A stretch of DNA of 64,000 bases from Capitulum mitella (GCA_030062745.1 CP099840.1:35033101-35097100); one strand, 5' to 3'; counted from the stretch's first letter, positions 1 to 13,743 are shown. Notes: generated by a model not told the origin, from the sequence alone. A program made the numbers and translations.

Positions 1-1349
1 GACCTGAAGAGCATGTGACCATGACTGTTCCCCCTTTTTCATGTCCCTGGTACCGCCTATGCCAACGTTATGCAAACAGTGTAATACGATTTGTACTTTT
101 TTTTAGCATAACATGACTAGCAGAAGCCAAAAAAGCGTTTTTTTCCTTTTTTGTTCATTCAGTTGTTAAACAGCTAATCCTCCTATTTTAGAAACCCTGC
201 GAACGCCAATGAATTTTCTCAAAATTTCAAATGTGTGTACCAATGGTAAAAGCCCTATCCATAATCTCTCGATTCATGCCAGTTTCATCGAAATCGGTCC
301 ATGAACAATGGAGTGATAAGAAGTCTAAAAATACCCCTGATTTTGACATTTTTGCCCTCTGTATCCACATCTTTCTAAATTTTGGAAATTTCTTTTTACA
401 AAAATGTAGTTCACTTTACGGCAAATCGATTGCCGTTTGTTGCGATGAAATCGGATGTGTAGTTCTCGAGATCACAGGGAGGGGGGGGGCGAATCCGCCC
501 CCCCTGCCGGGAATCGACCATACCGTCTAGCCCTCCGGGAATAGGGTTAAGGGTGAGTCAAACTGCGCACCGTAATTGTGCATTCTTTTATTACGGCGCT
601 TGATCTATACACCTCTCAACAACGCAGAGTGGATTGAAGTCCTTGGTGCCATATCAATTTTTCTGTCATTATCCTTTGAACGAACGACGATTCCTGTCGA
701 ACAGTGTGCTTTCCAGAAGTATTGGTTTTTATTCTTCCATAGACTTTGCAAAGCAAAAAATTCTGCTGACAGCGTCTTGGATTTACTGTAATGTTGGCCA
801 TTGCCCCTCGCATGTCAGACGAAGAGGCTTATTTATATCCTGATCTACGGAATACATACTTTTTTCCTGCTATTCGTTTCTGCACGCAGAAACAAGTATC
901 CTTGAACCGAGTGACCACTCGCGTCAAGGACACTTGATCCTGTCCGCAGAATATGAATAGCAGGGAAGGTGTTCCAATGAGCACGACTAAAAATCCTGGC
1001 TAGAGATTTCTCGACATAATTTGGGGGGCAAGGACAGCGGAAGTGGGGGGGGGCAGGGGGGCTGCTACCTCCAATTGTGATGGGTCTGGGGCAAGACTAT
1101 GTTTCCGCCTCCCCCATTTATGATCTTGGGGGGCCTCGTAAAAAATCGAGCAGAAAAGAAAATGGGGATGAAAGCGGCGAAAACGCTACAAACCAAAACA
1201 AAAAGAAAGGAAAATGAAGCTATGGAGGCAGGGAAATAGACACATGGCGTGCGTGTTCTTTCAAGTCTTACTTTGTTAGGGGCTTCAGCTTTCTTCCGGT
1301 AGTGGCCTCGAACAGGTTGGACCCAAAACTAGCCAGGCACCACGAACTT
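1..1349. other. No gene seen
   Basis: Open frames are short and lack domain or splice support. A G9/C7 hairpin (about 482-507, GGGGGGGCG-AATC-CGCCCCCCC) and a G-run region (1020-1080) stand out. Confidence 0.6.
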
Positions 1350-1880
1350 ACGATTTTTAAGGGGCCTTGCGGAATGGACCCGGCCGGCCTGCCCGACACG
1401 CAGTTCGGACCCTCCTAGGTCCGAACTGTGCCAGGGGGCCCGGCTTCCATCCAACAGAGGGCCTCGTGTTGATTACACTCAAAGGTGGTCCAGCGACCAG
1501 GACCTCACAATTTCAAGGGGGTCTCACAGAATGAATGAACCGGGGTGGCCTGTGCTAAACCGGGGTTCGAACCCTGCTAGGAGGCCCCGGCTTAGGTCCA
1601 AAGGAAGGCTTCTTAGTGATAATCACGCAAAAGCAAAACAGGGCCCGGGAACCTACAGTTTTTCGAGAAGCCTCATAGAATGGACCCAGGGGGCCTTTAC
1701 TAAACCAGTCCGGGTCTCGGGGGTGCCCCAGCATTCGTCCGTAAAAGGACCTTGCGCGAATTGCGCTCAAAAGTGACCCAGAGGCAGCGAACTCACATCT
1801 TTTAAGGGGCCTCGCGGAATGGACCCGGCAGGCCTCTGACAGAGTTCGGACCATGTTAGGGGCCCCCGGCTTCTAGCCGA
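1350..1880. repeat. Tandem repeat, about 140-160-bp units, four copies
   Basis: Blocks of the type AAGGGGCCTCGCGGAATGGA, a variable centre, then GGGGGCCCCGGCTT recur near 1357, 1515, 1665 and 1803. Between them lie shared pieces such as ACTCAAAGGTG and CCAGCGACC. The copies are quite diverged. Confidence 0.65.
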
Positions 1881-3254
1881 GAGCGGAAGCTGATATATTT
1901 GCATTATCCTCCATTTTGAGCATCGTATTGGTTCGTGAAGGCTCATCCACACAATGGCTCTTAGGGCCCAGTCAGTACAATGTTAGCTTATAAGACACAT
2001 CATTGTGTTATGTGTCGTTATGTATCAAGGCAAGAACATTGCGTTATGTGCTCAGTTGATGTAAGGGTTTTCCTAATTTTTGTATCAAGTCGTAAGATAA
2101 TTAGACATGGATTCCGTTTCTCCGCGCCAGTTGCCTCAGCTTCCGACCAGTTGTCCGGTTGTGGACGTCAGGGGTTCACGGTGGGACCAAGCTGTTCCGT
2201 ACCTGCCGAGTTTAGCGGTTGAATGCCAGAATTCGCACAACGCACGACTGGATCGTGGGCCCACCCGGTCGGGCGAAATATGAGTGAAATTATATTAAGT
2301 GAAATATTAAGTGAAACATGGACTTTTTGAGAATGAGGGCCCTTCGTAGGAAAAGGGAACCTATCAAGATCAAGGGGCACCGAAATTTTGCTTTGCCCCC
2401 GTGATGAAATACGTCCGCCGCCAATGGAGGGGGGGGGGAAGATGACTAGGATTTCAGATAGATTTTTCCAGTCATTGCCATGAACCGAAAACAAAATTCC
2501 CGAAAAACTGTTGGGGGCCTACAACTTCCTGTCCCTCCTCCCCCCCCCCCCATGGATATCGAGCCATGTACGCAGGCTTCTGCGGCTAAATGCATATCAT
2601 GCTTGGGACAATGTCTGTAGCCGTTGTATTGACAAGATGCTGTCCTGTCCTGAAGGTTCATCAGGTCCCAAAGTCTGTAGACAAAGAATAAGAAGCAACA
2701 GTTCTAGAAAATACACTAGCAGATCGTGGCAATTGTTCGGTTCACAGAAGAGTGGCAGAAAACCTTCCGCGACATTCCGGATTTGAACTCGCTCCCTGGT
2801 TACAGTTACACACATTAAGCGTCACAACAGATCGCGCCATCACGGCACCTACCGATGTACCCAATCTACCAGTATTAAACGCTGAAATCTAGTGGGTTTT
2901 TGTGATTCTGCTTTGACGGCTTCCGGACCTGACCAGCAGTTTTATTACTCAGTTTTACGCCGTATTCAAAGCTCTTCGATCTGAAAGGAATATAAGAACG
3001 AAAAATCCAGCAATATCTTCTATTACATTCACCAAATGGGATTCGAGAAACCATTTCCCGGTTGACAGTAACCACCAATTAGGAAGCGTTTCCAGATGTC
3101 ACGTCACGTGGACAACGGCATGAACCAGATCAGCCAATCACAGAAACCTGGTGCCGTATTGGTATATGCTTCGTAAATACGCGACCGTGAAGGCCTAGAT
3201 CAGCCACCGTCGATTCCGCTCCGCCGTCACTGCGGCCCGGTACCTTGTACGTAC
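1881..3254. other. No gene seen beyond possible SINE remnants
   Basis: Contains a G9 run near 2430 and a C12 run near 2540. The next exon of the Ig gene (the strand with the conserved Trp) was looked for on the minus strand and not found. Confidence 0.55.
2700..2860 (-). repeat. Possible degenerate tRNA-derived SINE
   Basis: On the minus strand, an A-box-like GATGGCGCGATCTG near 2840 precedes GAGTTCAAATCC (B box) near 2783, about 60 bp apart. A second, weaker head of the same shape (TGATTGGCTGATCTGG then TTCTCGAATCCC) lies at about 3035-3150. Confidence 0.3.
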
Positions 3255-3376
3255 GTTGTACGGCCCCAGGTGTTCCACAGTGCAGGTCAGGATGGCTTCT
3301 CTGCCCTTGGCCACGGTGACATTCTGGATCTGTCCGACGAACACCGGCCCCCTCTCCCGCTCGAACACGCTGTATG
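3255..3376 (-). CDS. Internal exon: first half of an Ig domain (lachesin/DIP-like surface protein)
   Basis: The exon encodes the N-terminal half of an Ig domain: a GPVFVGQIQNVTVAKGREA strand segment, then LTCTVEHLGPYN with the first Ig cysteine. The pattern NVTV, GREA, LTC, LG-Y is typical of the first Ig domain of arthropod lachesin, DIP and related IgLON-type adhesion proteins, which act at the neuronal surface. The acceptor is a pyrimidine-rich tract ending TTTTTCCAG at 3377 and the donor is GTACGT from 3254. The exon enters in phase 1 and leaves in phase 0; an alternative GT four bases downstream would leave in phase 1. The second cysteine and the strand with the tryptophan must lie in a later exon left of this window, because nothing between 1 and 3250 encodes them. 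The family call is firm at Ig level; the subfamily is inference from a short segment. Confidence 0.72.
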
Positions 3377-4324
3377 CTGGAAAAACAGACAGTCGTGACA
3401 CGTTCAGAGTCTGAGCACTGAAAGTCAGCGAGGACGTTCTCGGAGCCGAAAATTGTGCTTTGCTCAATAAGGAAGCAGGAGCACTGGTTTAAATTTTCAG
3501 CATAGGCTTAAATGAGAATCTGCTTTGTTTTCGTCGCGGTTGCATGTGTCATCCGTAAGGAAGACTGGTGTTTCCGTGAAACATAATTCCAGACCAAAAC
3601 AGTGACAGTGCAAACCGGCTGGTAAGACAGAAACGGATTCAGAGGTAAACGGCCCAACGGTCGTCAGACTGTCACGATGAACAACGAGAAACGCTAGTCT
3701 GAATTCTTTAGCGCCAATTTCTGAGGCTCATTTCTCTTCCGAACAGTAAACGCTGCCGACCGACCATGCCCAGTCTTCAAGAATGTGAACGTCCCGCTCT
3801 GTGAAAAGCCTTGAACCGACGCAGCAGGGACAAATGCAGTTCGCACTCATCGCCAGTGACGGCAGCTTCGCTTTTCTTTTTGAGAACTCAGCCTGGAGCA
3901 CGTGGCCGCCGCGCTCAGAAGCCCAACACTGGCCGTCTGATGTCCAAACACCGCCGACAATGCGCTGGCGTGTCGGGCCCTCGGCGCCCGCTGTGACTAC
4001 GCCGGCGCGGAGGGCTCCGGGCCCCTCCGCCGGCCCCGCCGCAGCTCGGGCGCGGCCCGCTCGTCACGTGTTTACTTATTCGGCTGTCATCCGGCTATCT
4101 CCGGCCGCTCCCACCGGAGTCGCCTTATTATCGGTGATTTTCATTATCCCCTCCGGCGTATGGGAGAAAAATATTGTTCCTGGGTGCGGACAATTGAACG
4201 CGCCGCCACCATTGCGTCGGCGGCTGTTTGGACAGGGCTGGTGGGCGGACGGCGACGGCTCGGCATTGTAGCTGGTAATAAGCGGGCGTCGGCCGTCACA
4301 GGGGCGGACTGTCCTGATAACCAG

Positions 4325-4600
4325 CTCAGTCACACAGGGCCGGCAGCCCTCAAATTCGGCTCAGTCACACAGGAATGGCAGTCCTCATAACCAGCTGCCA
4401 CACAGGGACGGCAGCCCTCAAAATCAGTCCAATCACACGGGGACGGCAACCCTCATAACCAGCTCATTCACAGTCAGGGAGCACTGCCCCAATAACCAGC
4501 TCAGTCACACAGGGATGGCAGCCCTCAAAACCAGCTCAGTCACACAGTCAGGGAGCACTGCCCCAATGACCGCTTCAGTCACACAGTCCAGTTAGTAACA
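4325..4600. repeat. 35-bp minisatellite, about 7-8 units
   Basis: Units follow CCAGCTCAGTCACACAGGGA then CGGCAGCCCTCAAAA; two units carry a CAGTCAGGGAGCACTGCCCC variant. It lies in the long intron of the proposed Ig gene. Confidence 0.85.
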
Positions 4601-5129
4601 CACACCCAGTGTCGCCACGACTGCGCTGATAACCAGCTCAGCTACGGAAACAGACGCGACGTGCCGTGTTGATATGTGCAGTCCGAATGATGTCGCCGGC
4701 GGTGTACCCCTGTTCTGGTCGCACGACGTTGACCTGCGGCAGTGCGACTGTAAACGTCCTGACCGCTGTCGGCGGCGGCACGCGCCTGCCGTCGGCGGTG
4801 CTATGCCGCCTGCCGGGGCCGGTGTGCCGGCCTGCCGCCGGGACGGCGCTAATTAGCCGGAGGGCGACGCTGTCGGCGGTGTCGCCGGCTCCGTCAGAGC
4901 GGAACTAACGACCGGCGACGGACGCGCCGCCGACCGGACAAACAATTAATGCGCGCCCGCCGATGGCCGCGATCCCGGACGTCAAATCAAAGCGGCGGCG
5001 GCGGCGCGGCGGCGGCGCGGCGCAGACAGGTGCGCCGCCGCACGCCGCTCCTCCCCGGGGACCGATCTGTGTCCGGGCACGGCCGGCCCGCCGTCGTCAA
5101 CAGGACAGCGGCCGGCCGCCGGGGCACTC

Positions 5130-5232
5130 TTGCCCGGCACGACTGCCGCCCCTGCCCGGCACGACTGCTGCCCCTGCCCGACACGACTGTTGCCCCTACC
5201 CAGCACGACTGCTGCCCCTGCCCGGCACGACT
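5130..5232. repeat. 22-bp minisatellite, five units
   Basis: Five units of the pattern CCCGGCACGACTGCTGCCCC TG lie at the edge of a GC-rich island (3.9-5.25 kb). Confidence 0.85.
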
Positions 5233-5299
5233 TCCTGCATCCATGTACACATTGGTAATCGATGTTGTTCAAGGGATAAGAAGAAACACACTTTTCCAT

Positions 5300-8200
5300 T
5301 GGCTTTGAATTTTGTTTTTTTTCTTACGTCTACTAAAAACGAATATCACGCATCGGTTAGATTACGGAAACTTCGACATTCACCAAATATATATAATTGT
5401 TTTTAGTTGCCTTTTATTCGTGTCTGATGCTTCAAAGGGTTTGTGAACGACCTTTGCAATCTTTTCGAGACTAGGTGCTGAAGCTGACCATTCACTAACT
5501 GTTATCAGCATGAAAGTCATTCTTCCGCTTCATTGGTTTGAATCAGACAACCTGAAACATACCTTTGCTTCGGAGAGACAAGTAATTTACTCGCATTTTG
5601 TGAAAGAAGTATCCATATTCTCCTGATTATGATCCGAAATGAGGGTAGTCCTAAAACTTGTAAAACGCTTTTTTACATCAGCTTGGGTGTTTGCAGAATA
5701 TCGCGATGGGGGGATACAACTCGAAATTTTTTCTTGAAAACCCAGTTTAGGGAGCCGCAGGAGCGCGAAATTTCTTGCATGGTGTACAACATCTTATGTT
5801 TTCGATTTGCTTATTTGCACCTGCCTACCTCGAACTTTTAAATGTCGGCATTTATTCACATGTCTATAAATACATGTAAAAAATTGATAAGGGGCACATG
5901 CCCCCTGTGGCTCCCCCACCCCTTGAATACGCCACCGATCACCATCATCGCAGAGCGGTGCATTTGATCCAGATTCGTCTCACACCGGCTCATTCAAAAC
6001 CTAGTCACCTCCACCCCTATATGCATTATCAGCATTTTACCATGAACAATATGTCCTGCTGTCCAGCCTCACCTTGCTGTTAAAGTCTGTACACTCGTTG
6101 GCTGTTGGCGATGCAGAGGAGACCTTTTCTCGGTGCCTGCGTCCGTCGCCTGAGTTCTCCCCGCAGGACCGTTCGTTCCGGCGCCTTAAGCTGTCTCGCG
6201 AAATGGAACGACTCCGGCGGTGACGTTTGTTCTAACGACCTAACGCGATGAGCTTCCCAAAAGCTTATAAGGCTGCGCATTGTTTAGATGCATGAGCGTG
6301 CTGCAAGCTGAGGAGCAGAGTTGGCGCCGTGAAGAGCAAGGTCGCGCAGGCTGCGATTGCCTCTCACTAGCCGATTTAGTTCCAGGGAGCTGCAATTATT
6401 AACCCATATTCTCTTCAACATGCAAACGGTAGCTCAGAGACTAGAATCCCTGAAGACAGACCCTTCAGGGATGCGACAAAGCTGAAGTATATCGAACGTG
6501 AACTTTTCGTTAGGGAGTAAAGACATCTGATGCGTTTGAAACTTTTATTTTTATCGTTGTGCGAAATCTTAAAGACAACAGTTTCAAAAACGAAAATACC
6601 CTAGTGTTTGGCCAACGGTTATGCAAAAATCACTTTGAGGCAGTGATGCTTCTCATCTGATTTTTCGGGAAAGGAAGTTGATGGTTCGATACGTGCTGAA
6701 TTATCAGGAAAAGCTAGGGAGACGAATGGAGAAATCAATGACCACTGTATGTTAGGCTAAATTTTGAAAACCCTATGCAACCAAACTGCCATGTTTTGCA
6801 TCAAGTGCGTACGAGCCCCTGTGACGCCATTTTAATTTGCGTTCTGTCTTGTTGCAATCCATTACCGTTTCCTCGCACATATGCAATCAAAATTAGGTCC
6901 TTCGTACTTCTCTTCTCTTAGAGCACCTTCTCTTAAGCGTGGAGAGTGAAGAGCAAGGCCCAGTGAAGCACCCGTCGAAACGACACTGCGCAGAAAACGG
7001 CCAAACACCCATACACCCATACCTTATATCATACTTTTTATACAAAGGTGCATTCCAGAAGGAAGGTCGTTGAAAACTGCGTGGTTAACCTTCAACATGT
7101 CGCCGCTTTATCTCCCGTAGCAGCTGTCCTTAAATGGACTGACGCTGTTGAGAAGAGCATGCAGAGCATTGAAGAGCAAATACTTAGCAAAGCATTCGGA
7201 TAAAATTTATAAAAAAAAGAAAAACAGCCTATTGGAAGCGACAGCGACGCCCCTCGACAACTTCATCTGGCGCTGTCATGCCTAACTAGTCCTCGGTAAT
7301 AATCTCTGGTCGATCTTTTTTCAAAATCCACGGAACTTTTTTGTCAGTTCACTTAGCTTTCCGGTGCACTCTTCGTTTATCGACACATATCATATCAACT
7401 CATAGCGACATCATGGAGAACATTTATTCGCGCACTCGTAAACAGCATCTTTTGACGATGAACTGAATGAAGAATGTCGAGTCGACATGCAGTTGTGTGA
7501 GTTAAATACACATATCACTGCGCAATGTGTTCGGGGGTCTTTTCAGTCCTTTTCTACAGAGTTATTTCGAGGTTTGTAGGGCGCAAGATTAAGATCAAAC
7601 TGCCAACATCAACTCTGACGTCTATTTGTCATGATACCTCGGACATCAAAGAGTAAGGCTATCGGTTCTCGTTGGGTTGAACGAGATCGTAACAATGAAA
7701 ATAAACGTTGGGCCTCCAGAAACCAAAACGGAGGAAAAACGAAATGCCGACGGAGACTAGGAATAGGGAGCAAATATATGCAGATCGTTCGGAGTGTTGT
7801 GCTGTGTGTTCACATGATCGTACCCTTTTATTGTGTGTTCATATTTTCCAGTGAAATTCCTTTTTTCTTTCTATGACGAGATACCCCGAAAAGCCATCTA
7901 GAACATGACCTACACGACAAAACCGACAAATGACATATTTAGAGTCCAGAAACGTTCTACAGAAACATCTAACATCGTTGTTTTCAAGCAAATTTATTTC
8001 CACGCCTGAAGGCCATTGACAGTACATAGTAGACATAGTAAATGTGTAGACAGTAAAAGTAAAAGTAAAAGTAAATACATAGACAGACATAGTAAATGTG
8101 CATCCAAGCTTCGCATTCTCCCCAGGCGTTTACCCGCTGAATAGCTTACCCCAATCGCCCATTGTTACGCAGAGATTTATCACTGCATTGGTAGGGAGTC

Positions 8201-9469
8201 CTTAGAGCTTCTTGACGTCTGTTTTCGGACGCCAATGATATTTGATTAGGTGCACGCATTGATCTCGCTTGAGCTATCATGGGGTGAACTTGACGAGTTC
8301 ATTGACGAATACAACTATTGGGCGTAAAATAATGGAATTTTCATGCAAAGATGGCTCGATTCTTTCAACTCTATGTGGGTGCATTAGCAATGTATTTGCT
8401 TGCTCACTCTTTCTTCCACAAACTTCTCCGGGAGTAATGCTTTCACTCCTGAAACTGTCATTCCATGCATGCTTTTCGACAGTTCAGTAATGACAGTTAA
8501 CCTACAACGCTTCGGATGCAAAATACTGAAACAGATCGATAAATATCCTGTTGTACTGCGGAATGCAGAAAGAGAAAGCAATAATGCGAGCAGCAGTGAA
8601 GTAGACCTCGCTCGTTAAACACTCCGCAAGGCGTCTTTCTGATATATTCCTTGCATTTCGAAGTTTATGAGATGCGCCAACTTTAATGGTATTGTTCCAT
8701 CTTTTCTTCAACAGACGGCTTATGCGCTATTGAATTAATGATACGACAAGGTCTCAGGGGAACGTGGCAAAATCTTGGCACTTCATACCAACCAGCTAAC
8801 CAGGCAGCCCCCTCCCCCAGCGCACCACCGCTTAGGATATACTTAGGATACTTGGGATAGTAACATTTTGTCTCTGTAGTCAGCACACCACATGTGGTCG
8901 TTACTTAATGTGCCTGGTTTGTGGTTTGGGATTTTTTCGATCTCCTAGAGGCACTTTCAACGTATTGCTGGCATTCAGTATTGGCCCTGTGGATGGGTAC
9001 CGGCTGGGAATATTGGCCCCACTAAACATATTTCAGTATATTTCTCTCTTGACCTTTTTTTACATGTTCCATGGCTACGCCCTTACCCTAGGTAGTATGC
9101 TGGCTGTTTGCGTTTGTTTGCTTGTAAAGAACGGGATGTGGCCCATGACCTCTAAAAAGGAGGGTACATTTCGAGGGTACCTTGAGCAATAAGAGCACTC
9201 GAAGCCGCAAGGCGGGATCCAGATGTACAATTTGAAGAGCTAATTGTGTATTGGGGGTGCCGGACAAAAGCCGAAAAGTCTCACGAATTTTTACTAACTC
9301 CCGAATTTCGTTTGCTTGTTACCGAAAATATTTCTGAAAAATGAACTTAATGTAATGAAAGGTATTTAGAGTTCCTTAAAAATGCAGAAGTATGACAAAT
9401 TTTGAAAGACCTTGGACTATTTGACGGGAAAGGGCATAAGTATTATCTAACCCTGGATCCGCCGATGTT
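5300..9469. other. Intronic or intergenic DNA, nothing recognised
   Basis: AT-richer sequence with short frames only. A small AGTAAA tandem run lies at 8053-8080. It would be intron of the Ig gene if the two-exon model holds. Confidence 0.55.
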
Positions 9470-10490
9470 TGGCTCGTCAAAAGGGCACTTTGTTCTCATA
9501 TGGGGCCATCTAAGTTGCCAATGGCACACCCTAAGCAGACCATGACCCGCATTTAGGTGTCTTAGAAGCAATTTGAACTTTAAAAGTGGCACGTTGAGCC
9601 GCCAAAAGGGATCTCAAGCTTCCTTATGTGCACTCGAAGCTGTCGACAGGGTGTCCTGGGCCGCAGAAGGGCTTCTTTACCTGCAAGAGCGACATCTTGA
9701 GCTGTCTGAGGACGCCTCCGGAAGTCACCAGAAACACATTCTGATCTGCCAGAGGGGCACCTTGACATGTGAGAGGGCACTTTGATCTACTTTAGGACAT
9801 TGTAAGCTGCGAAGAGCCCACCCTACGTTGTCCGAGGTCCGCCATTAGCCGTCTTAAGGGCACCATGAGACTTCAAAGCGGCAGGCGGAGCTTTTAGAGG
9901 GGCATCCAGACTTACATAAAGACATTCTGAACTGGTTTAGGGACAACTTGGCCCGCCAGAAGGATGTCTTGGGCATCCTGAGAGCACCTTGAATTACCAG
10001 AGGGGCACTCTAAGCCACCAAAGAGGGCACTCTGCTACATGGTAGTAGCACTTTAATCTGCTATAGGGCACACTAAGCTGCAGACTATCAAATGTTGTCC
10101 CTTAGCCGTATTTAGGGCACCCAAATGCTCCATAAGGACACTCCGAACTACCAGCGGGGCATGTAGAACTGCCAGGGAGGCACCGAAAGCTTCCATAAGA
10201 GTATTCTGAACACGAGCAGAGGCATCTTGACCTGACAGAGCGGCACGTGGACCCGCTAGAGGGACATCTTAAGCTGTATGAGGGCAAATGGACTCCTGCC
10301 AGAGGGCCACTTTAAGGTGCCAAGGCGCTCTAGGTGGCTGTGGGGTGATCTGGCTTGTTGGAGAAATGGACTTGCTTGCCAGAAGGGCACTCGAACCATG
10401 AGACTGACTTTCCCTCTGTGCTCCCCAGTGAGGTGAAACTTGAGGGAGCTAGAGGATACCTCGACAAGGCTATGGGAGACTTGGACTCGC
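9470..10490. repeat. Degenerate 21-bp minisatellite, about 1 kb long
   Basis: About 48 short units, 20-22 bp each, follow the loose consensus GCCAGAGGGGCACCTTGAACT. Almost every unit differs, but the GGGCA(C/T) core and the GC(C/T) start recur in register throughout. It lies in the long intron of the proposed Ig gene. Confidence 0.75.
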
Positions 10491-10916
10491 ACTTTTTCAT
10501 ATAAAAATGTCCCGGCTTGGACCCTCTAAATGAGTAGGAAACTCAGCCTCTGGTTAAGGCGCCACGCCACGCAACAAAATCAAGGCCCATCGTGAATGAT
10601 ATTGAACACGTTTGTTTTACATTCAGTGAATACCTCCTCTAAGAGGCGTAATTCTGCCCTCTCATTGGTGCTCTAATCCAAATGGGACACTTTTGACTGG
10701 TGGGCACAGGCTGAGGGTCACTGGCAAAAATGCCCACTGGTCAATATGTAAAAAACCCTGGCTTATGTTATTCATTTTTGGACGCTAACTTGGTGCATTA
10801 GAACTAACGGTGCCGCAGCAGCACGCCAAAACCATACGACTTTGGCGAGCATTATTAAAAAAAAATCGGCAAACCTAATCAAATTGCACTATGCCAAGAA
10901 GACTTGTGAACGATTC

Positions 10917-11190
10917 CACCGGAATCAGAATCGATTCCGAAATCGATTCCATTCCAGTCAGACCACCAGAGTAAAAATGGGTGGCGATTCCACCAATAAG
11001 TGCCGGATTCAGAGTCGAAGTTGAATGACACGGTTGTCTGCGGAATCAGAACTGGAATCGATTCCAATGGGATAATCAAATCTAACGGGTCTTAGTGGAG
11101 TCGATTCCGGAAATGATTTAGTTCAATTTGAGTCGAAATCGGAATCGATTCAGTTTTGGAAAATCAGTAGGATTCGAAATCGATTCCCCC
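10917..11190. repeat. Cluster of GGAATCGATTCC palindromic motifs
   Basis: Variants of the 12-bp palindrome GGAATCGATTCC recur at about 10928-10952, 11051-11066, 11100, 11140 and 11170-11187 in both orientations. Such motif clusters are common in the sub-terminal parts of DNA transposons; no transposase is attached here. Confidence 0.5.
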
Positions 11191-11199
11191 GAAGTGAAA

Positions 11200-11985
11200 T
11201 GAAGCACAAGTCTCGTCAAGATGATCTGATAAAAGGTGCAAAATAGAATGACAAAAAATATAGTGCGTACCTGACACTAGTATCTGGTGGGAGAGTTGCA
11301 GCTAGCAAAGAACAGGCTTGTAGAAACCCCAGTAATTCAGTGATGAATGACAAAAAAAGCGACCGAATACGGTGATTTCACATTTTTCATTCCTGGATGT
11401 CGACTAGTGTTATTTGTTAAGACTTGGAATTCGGTGTGCCTTTTTTTTAGTGGACGATTTTGCACTCAGACAAAACTTGCACCTAATCGGTCTTTAAACT
11501 ATTTAACAACCGCTTTCGTTGTGGTCTGTCCTCACGGCCCATGTTCCCCACAATCCTTCATCAAACGACGCTTTTTTACCGAATTTTTTGCCGAAGAGCC
11601 TTCTTCAAGCATTACCGTCTGTCCTATAAAATCTGTTATTTTCAACGTACAACGTTTTGCGCACATACTCTCTTGTTTTATCATCTTATTATATCATCCG
11701 TGATGTGCACAGCATTGTTGATTTTTGTTTACATCTACAGACACAGCCAATTATTTTTTCTCTAACAGATCTTACTCGGTTTGGTAGGACGGGGCCTCTG
11801 GTTGGCCATGCACTGACAATATGCGTTTAAGACTAGAAAATACTTTATGGCTGGAACTTAAATGTAAGTTGGGATGCTGGTGCGTCTCCAGCTTGGTGAG
11901 AAATTAACATTACGCCTACGGCGCCGCATAAAAAATAAAGATCAGAATGGCCTGTGAGTCCCGAATAATTATGGAAAAGTTCCAC

Positions 11986-12027
<42 letters not shown>

Positions 12028-13700
12028 CATATATATATGCATATACATATATATATATATATATATACGGTAAAACAAAACTAATACAACACATGTGTAA
12101 CCCATGACAGCTTGGCATGGCTGGCCACTCTGACCACATCTGCCAGGACTTTCTGACTTAACCCAAATTTATTCGTTGGCTTGCACGTAGCTGTGTTAGT
12201 ATGCGGCCGGAATGCATCGGCCATTATCGTTTTATGGGCCCTAAAAATCCCTTCGATTAACACGGGCTCTAAATGGGGAAGACATGCAGCTAAACCACCA
12301 GAAAAGACTTTCCCTTTATCTTTACGACAGTGGTGCAGGAAACCGTTGTTCCGCCGTCCGGAAATATCATTGACGGGCTTGCTATCGTAGATGATTTGCA
12401 TTGGCTAATCGTAAGGAGGCAAAGAAATCTAAACTTCAGGTCTGAAGTAAGTGCTGACTCTGGGTTTCCGGTAGCGTTCAATCTTACATGCGTCATCAAC
12501 GTACACTGTCCGCCAGGCAGACCGTATGTGACTGAATACTGTAAGATTTTGGACGGTTACCTTGAAATAAACAGCCTTTGAAGCAGCAATCCAGCGTTGC
12601 TCCTGTGCCCAAAACATTGCAAAAGTATGGTTCATTGAAAAGAGTTTAACGTTTTTGTATATAAGAGGATGCAGTGATTTCACAGTAAAATGCTGAAGAG
12701 AAGTCACGGAACGCATGCGGGTATGTTTTCTTCTGAAGCAATTGAGAACGACCTGGGCGCATGAGCGTGTGGCAGCGGTGGTCCAGATGCTGGGCACATC
12801 ATTCTGAAACATGGTTGTGAAGCTTGCTTAGGAGGTCTCAACAAACAAGACTAGAAATGCAATCGTTTCAAATTGACCCAGCATATGCTAACAGCCCTGC
12901 CTGTACTGGTGACGTTTTGGGCGTTCGCTGGAGGAGAGTTCGGCGGTCTGTTAGCGCTCGGACGGGCTGCGAAGCTGCAGACCCTTCCCTGCGGTCCCTA
13001 CAATTTTCAGAACGCTGCGTGGCCAGAAGATAAACACAACGCAGGGAAACTATGATGCGATCATCACGTGACCTTTAGTAAACGGACTGATTTCATTCGC
13101 CAGTTGTCATCAATTTGGATCGAGTGATTGTGCAAAGGCGACCACAAATGATCAAAGGATCTCCACAAATAAACAGCCATGGACAAGAAAGCTGATAAAG
13201 GAAACAAATCGGCTTTGAAATGATTTAAGGGTCTATACACTTCGCCTCCCGACGCGCAGTCCAAGACGACGTCATTACTCAATGGTTACGTCGCGACATC
13301 GTATCAGGCGTGACATGCAGTACCACTGTCAATGACGCCTTCGCGGAAATCGTTCCATCATTTGTGGCCATCTTTGCACCGCTACATCGTAGCAGGCGTC
13401 ACCGGCACTGGCGAGGTGGTCTTCACCATGCCGCCTTTAACTCGGAAATCGATGCATGGTGAGAGATGCATTGAGAAAAATGGTTCCGACCCGAACGCAT
13501 TGATCTTCGTAACATCTACCTGATCTGATCTCACTTGTGCCCGCAGACAAGGTGACGTGACCTAGCACGGTGATGTTCGCGGGACCATACCGCCGCACGT
13601 GTGTCGGTGAGCGGACTTCACACACACTGTGCACGAGCAGAGCTAACGACCCCGGATTCCACGCATGGATGGACCTACCTTCCGATAGACGAACTGACCT
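11200..13700. other. No supported gene
   Basis: Two adjacent minus-strand frames (12081-12401, 106 codons; 12429-12812, 127 codons) have mixed composition and could be a degraded mobile-element gene. I recognise no domain, and the frames are not contiguous. Confidence 0.45.
11989..12067. repeat. (TA)n microsatellite
   Basis: An AT dinucleotide tract with short interruptions (GTGCAT, GCATATAC). An apparent open frame rich in Tyr-Ile is an artefact of it. Confidence 0.95.
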
Positions 13701-13743
13701 AGTGACTGGGCCTCACCTATTCCGTTGGACGAGCTGACCTGAC

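Larger units (their letters stand above)
3880..5250. other. GC-rich island in the proposed Ig-gene intron
   Basis: CpG-dense blocks at 3900-4100, 4690-4930 and 4940-5240 surround the 35-bp minisatellite. Open frames here lack domain signals and splice support. It may be an internal promoter or a GC-rich repeat. Confidence 0.35.

Noticed and set aside
1556-1576. tRNA-like B box (GGTTCGAACCC)
   Set aside because: No A box at a suitable distance; it is one variant of a 150-bp tandem unit whose other copies lack it.
12081-12812. Two adjacent minus-strand frames possibly from a transposase
   Set aside because: No motif could be named, and the frames are separate; kept only as an unexplained stretch.
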